Source: Cyclobacteriaceae bacterium
Lineage (GTDB): Bacteria > Bacteroidota > Bacteroidia > Cytophagales > Cyclobacteriaceae
Length of the DNA: 48,693 nt
Direction of reading: 5' to 3'
Assembly (NCBI GenBank): GCA_003565295.1
Contig: PXCO01000397.1
Location: forward strand, 1 to 48,693
The position numbers and the translations under genes are program-made. Under the pieces are notes generated by a model, which searched no databases, had not been told where the DNA came from, and saw only the letters and a list, made by a program, of their open reading frames with translations. This document shows positions 17,617 through 25,742 of this stretch, in pieces. Each line of letters starts with the position of its first letter. Positions within the stretch are counted from its first letter, which is position 1.

Positions 17617-18549
17617 TTACTTGAACTTTACTACCACACCGTGTTCCTTTGAGGTCATTTCTTTAGGAATTGCCTGTGTGATTTCGATAAACAAAAGCTC
17701 TACAAGCCTCTTTTTTAAAAACCCCCTCGTTAGCACCAAACTGACCTCCCGGGTAGGAGGTTTTCCATGGAAAGGCCGGATCCTGCCCTTTTCTTCCTCA
17801 TTGAGTTCATTTGCTGCCAGTTCAGGCAATAGGGTAACTCCCTGGTATCTATTCACCAGATTCTTCAACCCCTCTAATGATCCACTTTCATAATGAAAGT
17901 TAATCCTGTCAAACTTGTTCTGGTCGCATAAGGATAAGACTTGGTCTCTAAAGCAATGTCCCTGCTGCAATACCCATAAATCCTCATTTATGATTTCTTC
18001 TACCTTAACTTCACTTTTACTCAATAGGGTGTGGTGTTTAGATAGATAGGCATAAAACTTTTCATAAAAAACGGGTTTTTCCAGAATTCCAGGCTCTTCC
18101 AATGGTGTAACCACTATCCCCAGGTCCAACTCATCGTTTTTTAGCTTCCTCAAAACGTCCTCTGTCACCATCTCATCCACCTGTAGCTTTACACTTGGGT
18201 ATTTTTGAATGAAATTGCGGATGAACAAGGGGAGGAGGTAGGGTGCCAGGGTAGGGATTATTCCCAGCTTCAAAATTCCGCCAACTTCACCTTTTAGATG
18301 GGAAACGGTTTCGTAAATGGCCTTACTTTCGGCTACCACCCTTTTGGCCTGGGCGATGAGCATAGTGCCAATTTCCGTGGGGATCACCGGCATTTTACTC
18401 CGATCAAAAATAACCACATCCAGTTCCTTTTCTAATTTGCTTACCTGCGCACTCAGCGTAGGCTGAGTCACATAACAGGCTTCTGCTGCATGCCCGAAGT
18501 GGCGGTGCTTATCCACGGCAATGATATATTCCAACTGCTGAATGGTCAT
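17617..18549 (-). CDS. oxyR: OxyR peroxide-sensing LysR regulator
   Basis: A 310-residue LysR-type regulator. The N-terminal helix-turn-helix (QLEYIIAVDKHRHFGHAAEA then QPTLSAQVSKLE) is followed by the effector domain. The peroxide switch is in QQGHCFRDQVLSLC, whose cysteines fall at 199 and 208, the same positions as in E. coli OxyR. Oxidation by H2O2 forms a disulfide that changes DNA binding. It is divergent from the Fe3+ ABC transporter operon with 128 bases between starts, and LysR proteins commonly regulate the divergent unit, so control of iron import by peroxide is a natural hypothesis. Confidence 0.95.
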   Translation of the reverse strand: MTIQQLEYIIAVDKHRHFGHAAEACYVTQPTLSAQVSKLEKELDVVIFDRSKMPVIPTEIGTMLIAQAKRVVAESKAIYETVSHLKGEVGGILKLGIIPTLAPYLLPLFIRNFIQKYPSVKLQVDEMVTEDVLRKLKNDELDLGIVVTPLEEPGILEKPVFYEKFYAYLSKHHTLLSKSEVKVEEIINEDLWVLQQGHCFRDQVLSLCDQNKFDRINFHYESGSLEGLKNLVNRYQGVTLLPELAANELNEEEKGRIRPFHGKPPTREVSLVLTRGFLKKRLVELLFIEITQAIPKEMTSKEHGVVVKFK

Positions 18550-18640
18550 GGTTAGCTGCTATCCCTTATTCTTCCCTAGAAAATCAAAGACAAAGATAAA
18601 AATCTTTTTCTTTTTATTTAGATTTGATTTAAATAATACT

Positions 18641-18648
18641 TAATTTTG
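18641..18648 (+). promoter_or_regulatory. Candidate -7 element of the Fe3+ transporter operon
   Basis: TAATTTTG fits TAnnTTTG and lies 29 bases before the ATG at 18678. The only TTTG upstream (18623-18626) is 14 bases away, too close for a normal -33 element, so an activator such as OxyR could be needed. I see no classical Fur box in this spacer. Confidence 0.35.
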
Positions 18649-18677
18649 CTCCATAAGGTTTGAAAGAGGATTAAATT

Positions 18678-19712
18678 ATGGACTTGAAAAGCTTTCTCAG
18701 TTTAACAGGAATAATCATCGGCTTATCAATGAGCGTTTCCTCCTGTGGAGACGGTGGTTCGGAAGTGGTTAACATTTACACCCATAGGCATTATGAGGCC
18801 GATCAAAAATTGTTCAATAATTTCACTGAACAGACCGGTATCAAGGTAAACGTGGTAAACGCTTCAGCTGATGAACTGATACAAAAGTTGGAACTGGAAG
18901 GGCAGGGTTCCCCTGCAGATGTATTGATCACTGTTGATGCAGGAAGACTTCACCGGGCTCAAGAAAAAAACCTCCTTCAGCCGATAAGCTCAAGTGTACT
19001 GGAACAAAATGTGCCCGTCCATCTCAGAGAACCTGAGGGACATTGGTTTGGATTGACTTACAGAGCCAGGATATTGGCCTATCATAAAGAAAGAGTCAAC
19101 CCGGAAGAGTTGGATGCTTATGAATCCCTCACTGAAGAGAAATGGAAAGGTAGAATTTTGACCCGCTCATCAGAAAACATCTACAACCAATCTCTTTTGG
19201 CCTCCATTATCGTAGCCAACGGCAAAGAGGAGGCACAGAAATGGGCATCAGGCTTACTTTCTAATATGGCTAGAAACCCAAAAGGTAGTGACAGAGATCA
19301 GGTAAAAGCTGTGGCAGCCGGAGAAGGGGATATTGCAATAGTAAATTCTTATTACATAGGCATTATGCTTAATGATAGTAATGCAGAAGAGGTGAAAGCG
19401 GCAGAGCAGGTTGCCCTGTTTTTTCCCAATCAAAATGGACGCGGCACCCATATCAATATTTCCGGTGCGGGGGTGACAAAATATTCTCCCAATAAAGAAA
19501 ATGCCATTAGATTTTTGGAATTTCTTTCGGGTGAAGAGGCACAATCCTTCTTGTCAGAAACCAATTATGAATACCCTGTTAATGAAAAAGTCTCATGGTC
19601 TGCCCTTTTACAATCCTGGGGTGATTTCAAGGCTGACCGTATCAATCTTTCCCTGTTGGGAGAAAACAACCGGGATGCAGTAATCCTGTTTGACCGGGTA
19701 GGTTGGAAATAA
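18678..19712 (+). CDS. fbpA: Fe3+ ABC transporter substrate-binding lipoprotein (FutA/FbpA type)
   Basis: A 344-residue ferric-binding protein of the FbpA/FutA family. Residues 1-23 form a lipoprotein signal ending VSSC, so it is anchored by lipid to the membrane facing the periplasm. The mature N-terminus VNIYTHRHYEADQKLF supplies the histidine/tyrosine iron ligands of this family, and VNSYYIGIM carries the twin tyrosines that complete the site. GLTYRARILAYHKERV is also typical. It heads a three-gene transporter operon followed by a thioredoxin-like lipoprotein. FutA-like rather than haem-binding identity rests on the RHY and YY motifs. Confidence 0.93.
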   Translation: MDLKSFLSLTGIIIGLSMSVSSCGDGGSEVVNIYTHRHYEADQKLFNNFTEQTGIKVNVVNASADELIQKLELEGQGSPADVLITVDAGRLHRAQEKNLLQPISSSVLEQNVPVHLREPEGHWFGLTYRARILAYHKERVNPEELDAYESLTEEKWKGRILTRSSENIYNQSLLASIIVANGKEEAQKWASGLLSNMARNPKGSDRDQVKAVAAGEGDIAIVNSYYIGIMLNDSNAEEVKAAEQVALFFPNQNGRGTHINISGAGVTKYSPNKENAIRFLEFLSGEEAQSFLSETNYEYPVNEKVSWSALLQSWGDFKADRINLSLLGENNRDAVILFDRVGWK

Positions 19713-19751
19713 TGAAAGTTAAAATTAGGGTTTTACATTAAAGTAAGAATC

Positions 19752-21410
19752 TTGCAACTCACTAAGCAACAATATTATTGGTGGAACCACTGGATGATAG
19801 GAACCATTCTCATATTGATTTTGGTAGCCACCCCCTTGCTTACGATTTTCTTAAAACTCTTTGAAACTCCCGGAACTAGCTGGGAGCATCTGGCGGAGAA
19901 CTTGCTCTTTGGCTATTTTAAAAATACGCTTTTCATACTTGCAGGTGTTTCATTTTTCACTTTCTTGCTGGGAGTGAGTTCCGCTTGGATAGTCACCAAT
20001 TATCAGTTTCCGGGCAGGAGATATTTTGAATGGTTGCTCATCCTTCCCCTTGGCTTTCCGGGTTACATCATGGCCTACACTTACGTAGGGTTGCTGGATT
20101 ATGCCGGGCCTATACAGTCTTTTTTGAGAAACAGCTTCGGGATACAGATAAAAGGTTCCCTATTGGATATCATGAATATGCCAGGTGCCATTTTTATCCT
20201 GTCCATTACCTTGTTTCCTTATGTCTTTTTACTGGCTAGAGCTTCCTTTTTGCAACAGTCAAAAACCTTGCAAGAAGCCTCTTCATTGTTGGGTAAAAAC
20301 AATTGGAGTACCTTTTTCAGGGTGGCTTTGCCCATGGCAAGACCGGCCATAGTAGGGGGTATTGCATTGGCCTCCATGGAAGTATTGAATGATTATGGAA
20401 CGGTAAAATATTTTGGTGTCAACACCTTTACCACGGGGATATTTAGAGCCTGGTTTTCCATGGGCGATGCTGCCACTGCAATCTATTTAGCGGCAATCCT
20501 TATGGTAATCGTTTTTGTGGTTTTATATCTCGAAGGCCTTCAAAGAGGACATCGCCGTTTTTCCGCTAATAACTCCATGACAAAGCCATTAGTGAGAATT
20601 AAACCCAGTTTGGGTAAGCGATGGACCTTGACCCTGATTTGTACAACCCTGTTTATGGTCAGTTTTTTTGTTCCATTAATGCAGATTTTCCAATGGGTGT
20701 GGCTGACATGGGAAAAAGTCATAGATCATCAATTTTTTGTTTTGGTTGGAAGAAGTTTTGGATTAGCAGCAGGGGTAGGATTAATCATTGCTTTATTGTC
20801 GGTGATTTTGTTGTATAGTCTTCGATTAAGCCCTTTCAAGTGGCTGAAAAATGTCACCAAAGTTTCCACACTGGGATATGCAGTACCGGGTGCTGTAATT
20901 GCTGTAGGAATCATGATTCCGTTGTTAAGTCTAGACCATTGGATCATTGCAAGTTTGCCGGTAGGCACTGGTAGTTTGATTTTATCCGGCACTTTAATCG
21001 CCTTGGTTTTTGCTTATGTGGTTCGTTTTATGGCAGTGGGGTATAATCCAATAGAGGCTGGCTTTCAGAAAATCGGGATTCACGTAAATGAGGCCAGTAG
21101 ACTTCTGGGTAGGGGAACCTGCAAAACCTTGTCCAAGGTGGACCTCCCTTTGGTAAAAACAAGTGTTTTGAGCGGTATATTGCTCGTATTTGTGGATGTT
21201 TTAAAAGAATTACCCTTAACTTTGATCCTTCGTCCGTTCAACTATCAAACCTTGGCCACAAAAGCATTTGATATGGCCACCAATGAAATGATAGCTGAAT
21301 CGGCGAATGCCTCGCTGATCATTATCTTAACAGGGATCATTCCAATTATTTTCCTGAACAGGTTGATCCGTAAGCGGGGATTGTTAGGAAAAGTGGGTAA
21401 TTCTGAATGA
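19752..21410 (+). CDS. fbpB: Fe3+ ABC transporter permease, two-domain
   Basis: A 552-residue inner-membrane permease with two fused binding-protein-dependent transport domains of about six helices each. The cytoplasmic EAA loops that dock on the ATPase are visible twice: EASSLLGKNNWSTFFRVALP near 175-195 and EASRLLGRGTCKTLSKVDLP near 445-465. This two-in-one architecture is usual for FbpB/FutB. The start is uncertain: TTG 19752 keeps a plausible cytoplasmic N-terminus, while ATG 19794 begins just before the first helix. Its stop overlaps the ATPase start by four bases (ATGA), indicating translational coupling. Confidence 0.92.
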   Translation: MQLTKQQYYWWNHWMIGTILILILVATPLLTIFLKLFETPGTSWEHLAENLLFGYFKNTLFILAGVSFFTFLLGVSSAWIVTNYQFPGRRYFEWLLILPLGFPGYIMAYTYVGLLDYAGPIQSFLRNSFGIQIKGSLLDIMNMPGAIFILSITLFPYVFLLARASFLQQSKTLQEASSLLGKNNWSTFFRVALPMARPAIVGGIALASMEVLNDYGTVKYFGVNTFTTGIFRAWFSMGDAATAIYLAAILMVIVFVVLYLEGLQRGHRRFSANNSMTKPLVRIKPSLGKRWTLTLICTTLFMVSFFVPLMQIFQWVWLTWEKVIDHQFFVLVGRSFGLAAGVGLIIALLSVILLYSLRLSPFKWLKNVTKVSTLGYAVPGAVIAVGIMIPLLSLDHWIIASLPVGTGSLILSGTLIALVFAYVVRFMAVGYNPIEAGFQKIGIHVNEASRLLGRGTCKTLSKVDLPLVKTSVLSGILLVFVDVLKELPLTLILRPFNYQTLATKAFDMATNEMIAESANASLIIILTGIIPIIFLNRLIRKRGLLGKVGNSE

Positions 21411-22444
21411 CGATATTAGCTCTTCATTGCATAGATAAAAAATATTCCGAATCTGAGCATTACGCAGTAAAAGACGTATCCTTCGAAGTCCGCCAAGGAG
21501 AAATTCTGTCATTGGTAGGGGAAAGTGGATCAGGTAAAACCACTCTTTTACGGCTTATCGCTGGGCTGGAACACCCCGATGCGGGCTATATCAAGCTTGG
21601 TGGCCAAACCGTGGTGGAAGGTAAAAAGTCGGTACCTGCCAACAAACGAAACGTAGGCATGGTTTTTCAGGATTATGCCTTATTCCCCCATCTCAGTATC
21701 CTAGACAATGTGAAATTTGGACTCAAGGGAAAGGTAAACCAACCGGAGAAAAAAGCCAAAGAAACCCTTCACCTTGTGGGGTTGAATGAAAACTTCCAAA
21801 AATACCCTCATCAACTATCCGGTGGACAGCAACAACGGGTAGCTTTGGCCAGGGCCATAGCACCCAACCCCTCCATTCTCCTGATGGATGAACCTTTCAG
21901 CAACCTGGATGCCATGCTTAAAGACCAGGTGAGGGAGGAAGTGAGGCAAATCATTAAAACCACGGGTGTCACAGCCATATTTGTAACCCACGACACCAGG
22001 GATGCCCTGTCCACCTCCGATAGGATTGCTATTTTGCACAAAGGGTATCTGCAGCAAATTGACACGCCCAAAAACCTGTACGAAAGCCCCTCCAACGGTT
22101 ATGTGGCCAATTTTTTTGGAAGAAGAAATGAAATACTTGCAACACCCACAAATGATGGCTTTTATTCCAACTTTGGTTTTATCCCAGATGAAAGATCTAA
22201 GTACTTCTCGGGAAAGGTGAGGTTATTATTCAGGCCTGAACAAGCACAAGCGAAAAAAAACCCAAATCAACCCATGAGCGGGAGATTGGTCAAACAGGTG
22301 TATTATGGCGATCATCAGTTATTGCACATCTGTGACGATGATGGCAAGCTTGTTTACATCAGGACAAACCCCTATAAGGAATTCACCGAGCAGGAACGCA
22401 TCTTTTTTTCTGTCAAAAGGTTTGGGGTAGAAGAAGCTTTCTGA
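21407..22444 (+). CDS. fbpC: Fe3+ ABC transporter ATP-binding protein
   Basis: A 345-residue ATPase that powers the permease at 19752. Walker A is GESGSGKT (38-45), the signature LSGGQQQR is at 137-144, Walker B ILLMDEP at 157-163 and the switch histidine at 195 (FVTHDTRDA). The nucleotide domain is followed by a C-terminal regulatory TOBE-like region (about 240-345) containing LLFRPEQAQA. Its ATG overlaps the permease stop. The length and C-terminal domain match the FbpC/PotA class of import ATPases. A 58-base gap separates it from the next gene. Confidence 0.94.
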   Translation: MTILALHCIDKKYSESEHYAVKDVSFEVRQGEILSLVGESGSGKTTLLRLIAGLEHPDAGYIKLGGQTVVEGKKSVPANKRNVGMVFQDYALFPHLSILDNVKFGLKGKVNQPEKKAKETLHLVGLNENFQKYPHQLSGGQQQRVALARAIAPNPSILLMDEPFSNLDAMLKDQVREEVRQIIKTTGVTAIFVTHDTRDALSTSDRIAILHKGYLQQIDTPKNLYESPSNGYVANFFGRRNEILATPTNDGFYSNFGFIPDERSKYFSGKVRLLFRPEQAQAKKNPNQPMSGRLVKQVYYGDHQLLHICDDDGKLVYIRTNPYKEFTEQERIFFSVKRFGVEEAF

Positions 22445-22475
22445 TAAATGGTGCACACCAAAATAAGATTTTTGC

Positions 22476-22483
22476 TAAATTTG
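22476..22483 (+). promoter_or_regulatory. Candidate -7 element before the dual thioredoxin lipoprotein
   Basis: TAAATTTG matches TAnnTTTG, 19 bases before the ATG at 22503. Where a -33 TTG would lie there is instead a near-palindrome, TGGTGCACACCA (22449-22460), a possible operator. The gene may thus be expressed apart from the iron transporter. Confidence 0.35.
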
Positions 22484-22502
22484 TTATTGAACCGAAAAAC
22501 CT

Positions 22503-23717
22503 ATGAAGATGATACTCAAATCACTAAGACAGCTTCCATTACTTTCTCCCTTGATTGCTTTTCTATTTCTGTTGGCATGTGGCCCTCAGACGGAAAAAAG
22601 TGGCGAAAGGGATAAAAACGCCGAAAGCGGTTTTAAACCTAACCCCAAAGTGGTGGACGAAAAACCCACGGAAACACTTAAAATCGGTGAGAAAGCCCCC
22701 CCTTTTAACCTTCCAGGCATAGATGGAAATTATCACTCTCTGGAAGATTTTGATGCTGATGTATTGGTGATTAATTTCACTTGCAATCATTGCCCCACAG
22801 CGCAGGCATATGAGGACAGGTTTCATGACGTAGTGGAAACCTACAAAGGTAAAGGAGTAGATTTTGTTGCCATCTCTCCTAATAGCCCCATCGCGGTTTT
22901 GCCTGAAGAATTGGGCTATTCAGACCTCAACGATGACTTTGAGGCCATGAAAATTCGCGCCAAAGATAAGGAGTATAATTACCCCTACCTGTATGACGGT
23001 GACGAGCACCACTATTCCACTGCTTACGGCCCCACGGCCACCCCTCATGTATTTGTGTTTGACAAAGACAGAAAACTTATCTATCAGGGCAGGATTGATG
23101 CATCAGAAAAACCCGGAACAGGACAGGCTGAGGATTTGATCCATGCCATAGAGCAAACGCTCAAAGGTGAAGCATTGGCGGAGGAAAGGGCCACCACACC
23201 GGCCTTTGGATGCTCCGTAAAATGGGCCTGGAAAAATGAATTTACAAATAAGGTAAATGCTGAGTGGAAGGAAAAAGAAGTGACTCTCGAAAAAATAGAA
23301 CTAAGCGAGCTGGAGGAATTAATGGCAAATGACACTGAAAATTTAAGGCTGGTCAATTTCTGGGCAACTTGGTGTGGCCCTTGTATTGTGGAATATCCGG
23401 AATTTGTGGAATTGCACAGAATGTACAGTGGAAGAGATTTTGAATTTGTATCTGTGAGTCTGGACAGTCCCGATGCAGAAGATAAAGTGCTTAAATTCTT
23501 GAAAGGGAAAAACAGCGCAACCCCCAATTATTTGGTGAACAGTGAGGACAAATATGCCTCAATTGAAATTGTGGGCAATGAATGGGACGGCAGTCTTCCC
23601 TTGACGCTTCTGATCGAACCCGGGGGCAAAGTCCATCACAAGATCCCGGGAACCATAGAACCTATGGCATTGCGCCGTACCATAGTGGATCACCCCATGA
23701 TAGGAAGGTATTATTAA
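22503..23717 (+). CDS. Lipoprotein fusing a redoxin domain to a TlpA-like thioredoxin
   Basis: A 404-residue lipoprotein (signal ending LFLLAC, C26). A charged linker (27-60) leads to a redoxin domain with NFTCNHCPTAQAYEDRF (C94, C97), closing with GCSVKWAW (C237). A second domain follows (about 262-404), a TlpA/ResA-like thioredoxin with NFWATWCGPCIVEYP (C291, C294) and the cis-proline loop GSLPLTLL. The two domains correspond to the separate genes at 9163 and 8682 respectively, in reverse order. It is likely a periplasm-facing thiol-redox relay. It follows the Fe3+ transporter by 58 bases and ends at a strong terminator. Confidence 0.9.
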   Translation: MKMILKSLRQLPLLSPLIAFLFLLACGPQTEKSGERDKNAESGFKPNPKVVDEKPTETLKIGEKAPPFNLPGIDGNYHSLEDFDADVLVINFTCNHCPTAQAYEDRFHDVVETYKGKGVDFVAISPNSPIAVLPEELGYSDLNDDFEAMKIRAKDKEYNYPYLYDGDEHHYSTAYGPTATPHVFVFDKDRKLIYQGRIDASEKPGTGQAEDLIHAIEQTLKGEALAEERATTPAFGCSVKWAWKNEFTNKVNAEWKEKEVTLEKIELSELEELMANDTENLRLVNFWATWCGPCIVEYPEFVELHRMYSGRDFEFVSVSLDSPDAEDKVLKFLKGKNSATPNYLVNSEDKYASIEIVGNEWDGSLPLTLLIEPGGKVHHKIPGTIEPMALRRTIVDHPMIGRYY

Positions 23718-23730
23718 ACCAAAAGCAATT

Positions 23731-23760
23731 AACCGGAAAAACTTTTTCCGGTTTTTTTTT
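23731..23760 (+). terminator. Rho-independent terminator after the dual thioredoxin gene
   Basis: A 10-bp perfect stem (AACCGGAAAA, 23731-23740, with 23744-23753), a three-base loop and a T tract to 23760. It closes the iron transporter and redox transcription unit. Confidence 0.93.
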
Positions 23761-23839
23761 GCAAAATTTTTTTAAAAAAATCACCCTAAGTTGTAGCATT
23801 TCTCCAACCTCCTTCGTCAAGGTATAAGAACAGAAAGCT

Positions 23840-24082
23840 ATGGCTATGAAAAGATACGTGTTTGCCTACCTAATTGTCTTGATGTCCTTTACCTGCGCAG
23901 AGGATCACAGTCCAAGGGAAGTGGTCTTAGACGGATGCATAGACCCGGAAAAGATCAATCCCGAAGCCGCATGTACCATGGATTACAGACCAGTATGCGG
24001 GTGTGATGGGAAAACCTATGGGAATGCCTGTGCAGCCACTAATGCAGGGCTTACAAGCTGGACGGAGGGGGAGTGTCCATAG
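23840..24082 (+). CDS. Small Kazal-type protease-inhibitor-like lipoprotein
   Basis: An 80-residue protein with an export signal ending MSFTC (C19; the lipobox is loose, so lipidation is probable rather than certain). The mature part is one Kazal domain: six cysteines C33, C45, C53, C55, C64 and C79, with C45-x7-C53 spacing and [16 protein letters not shown], the bacterial version of the eukaryotic PVCGSDGxTYxNxC core. Kazal domains block serine proteases by a substrate-like loop around the second cysteine. It could protect the envelope from host, competitor or self proteases. It has its own terminator downstream. ATG 23846 is an alternative start. Confidence 0.85.
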   Translation: MAMKRYVFAYLIVLMSFTCAEDHSPREVVLDGCIDPEKINPEAACTMDYRPVCGCDGKTYGNACAATNAGLTSWTEGECP

Positions 24083-24112
24083 GTAAGGATTCTGGTAGTG
24101 TGTTTTCAGGCT

Positions 24113-24163
24113 CCCATCCCGGCCACAAGCGTTACTTTTTCGTGTGTCGGGGTGGGTTTTTTT
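24113..24163 (+). terminator. Rho-independent terminator after the Kazal gene
   Basis: Outer stem CCCATCCCG (24113-24121) with CGGGGTGGG (24148-24156), one G-U pair, extended inward by a bulged helix, then seven T residues (24157-24163). Confidence 0.8.
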
Positions 24164-24168
24164 GAAGA

Positions 24169-24837
24169 CTATAAAAGGTCTCCACCTCCTTCAGCGTCCA
24201 CCAGGGCTCTTTTCAGAAATCCTAAAAAGGGCTGCATCTTTGAAAAACCTTCCAAAGCGATTTCCTTATACTGACCGGACTTTACCACATCTTCTCCCAG
24301 CGGCTTGGTCACTATAAAGCTTTTGTAGTTCAATAGCTCAATATAAAGATGGTTTGGCTCATATCCTCTGGGACTGGTTTTTAGTTGTTCTCCTTCTAAA
24401 CTTCCAAAATACCCTTCAAAGGTAGGTTCCTTTAAAATCTCCATGAGTTCCTTACCGGCATAATCAATTTCCTGACGAATTTTCTTTAATTCCTCCGCAG
24501 GCGGCATCCATACCCCTCCTGCAAAAAAACTTCCCTCCGGCTGAATGTGCACGTAAAACCCGGGGCCTGCCGATTTTTTGCCTTCTGGGGAAAAATAGGC
24601 AGCAAAGTTTTCCTTGTAAGGACGCTTATCCTTACTGAAACGAATATCACGATTTTGCCTAAACACACAATCCTTGGGACTGAGAGCACCATAGTCGGAA
24701 TCTAGTGTAGATAGCCCTCTCAACAGCTCCTCTACCTCCTTCAAGAAAAAGCCCCTGCATTCCAAGTACCAATCCCTATTAGCATCCATCCAGTCCTTAT
24801 GGTTATTGGCGGCAAGAGTTTTTAAAAATTCAAGCAT
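24169..24837 (-). CDS. DUF2461-family protein
   Basis: A 222-residue cytoplasmic protein of the DUF2461 (TIGR02453) family, recognised by LEFLKTLAANNHKDWMDANR at the N-terminus, FRQNRDIRFSKDKRPYKEN, the GFYVHIQPEG strand and GGVWMPPAEELKKIRQEI. The family is widespread in Bacteroidota and elsewhere but has no established function. The length is typical. It converges with the Kazal gene and is 71 bases downstream of a minus-strand lipoprotein gene, with no evidence of a shared role. Confidence 0.9.
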   Translation of the reverse strand: MLEFLKTLAANNHKDWMDANRDWYLECRGFFLKEVEELLRGLSTLDSDYGALSPKDCVFRQNRDIRFSKDKRPYKENFAAYFSPEGKKSAGPGFYVHIQPEGSFFAGGVWMPPAEELKKIRQEIDYAGKELMEILKEPTFEGYFGSLEGEQLKTSPRGYEPNHLYIELLNYKSFIVTKPLGEDVVKSGQYKEIALEGFSKMQPFLGFLKRALVDAEGGGDLL

Positions 24838-24908
24838 AATTTTAACGTATAGAAGGGTTTAGAGTCTTAAAACCTGGGTTTCCCTTATTTGGTTAATAGG
24901 ATGATGAC

Positions 24909-25658
24909 TTATTTAATGGTAATGTTTCTCCTAACCGAAGAAAAGATAGAATCAAAAACCTTGCCCTGCCTGCTTAAAAGGTGTACGTATACGGCATGTT
25001 CCCCTTTGGGCAGCCCATCCAGCTGTAGGGTTTCCATTTTTTGGGTTTTATAGGTAAAATCCCCCACCTCAATGAGCACTTCAAGCTTATCCGCCTCCAT
25101 ATCTCCCCCTACCAACAAAAAATCAATCTTTAGGGTCTCATCAACTTCCAGTTCATCCCCATCCCTTGGGAGGTTGACCATCAAATAGGGTTCATCCGCT
25201 GCAGGAAAGGGCCTGGAATTGCCCACTAGGAAATCACGGTCCACATGATTCCCGTATTCCTTTAGCACATGGCCCTCTTCATCCGTCAAGAAGGCCACCA
25301 CCCTGTAGGTTCCGGTATTAAACTCCTTGGAAAATATCGCCTGTTCCTGCGAAACAGGATTAGCCCCATTGATGGCCAACATCAAGGGCCTGTTTCTGCC
25401 AAATGGGTAATTTTTGACATTAAATTCAAAAGGCACTTTCCCCGGCTCAAATTGCTCGTTTCCCAGGGGCCTATAGAGCTCAATACTAGCATCAGGGAAA
25501 GATGCGGTTTCCAATAATTGAAAGGACAATCTTTCTTTGGGCTGATCCACGGGAACATCTTGTTTTTCCCCGGGTAGAATTTCCTCCGTTTTATCAGAAT
25601 CTTTGCCACAGGAATAGAGAACAGTAGCGGTAAGGAGTAGCAATAAGATGTGGCGCAT
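24909..25658 (-). CDS. Lipoprotein of unknown function
   Basis: A 249-residue lipoprotein with signal ending VLYSC (C16), then an acidic linker with KTEEILPGEKQDVP. The remainder (about 40-249) is beta-rich. Segments such as IELYRPLGNEQFEPGKVPFE, TYRVVAFLTDEEGHVLKEYG and GEHAVYVHLLSRQGKVFD look like two Ig-like or CopC-like beta sandwiches. I do not recognise a family name. It is divergent from the 2-oxoglutarate oxygenase gene across an 84-base spacer. No cysteines other than the lipobox are obvious in the mature part. Confidence 0.7.
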   Translation of the reverse strand: MRHILLLLLTATVLYSCGKDSDKTEEILPGEKQDVPVDQPKERLSFQLLETASFPDASIELYRPLGNEQFEPGKVPFEFNVKNYPFGRNRPLMLAINGANPVSQEQAIFSKEFNTGTYRVVAFLTDEEGHVLKEYGNHVDRDFLVGNSRPFPAADEPYLMVNLPRDGDELEVDETLKIDFLLVGGDMEADKLEVLIEVGDFTYKTQKMETLQLDGLPKGEHAVYVHLLSRQGKVFDSIFSSVRRNITIK

Positions 25659-25742
25659 GGCTGATAAGTTTAGGGAACTGCGTGAAAGTTATTTCAAAAT
25701 TAGGGTAAAAAAATTTACATTGCAGCACAAATAAATGAGGAA

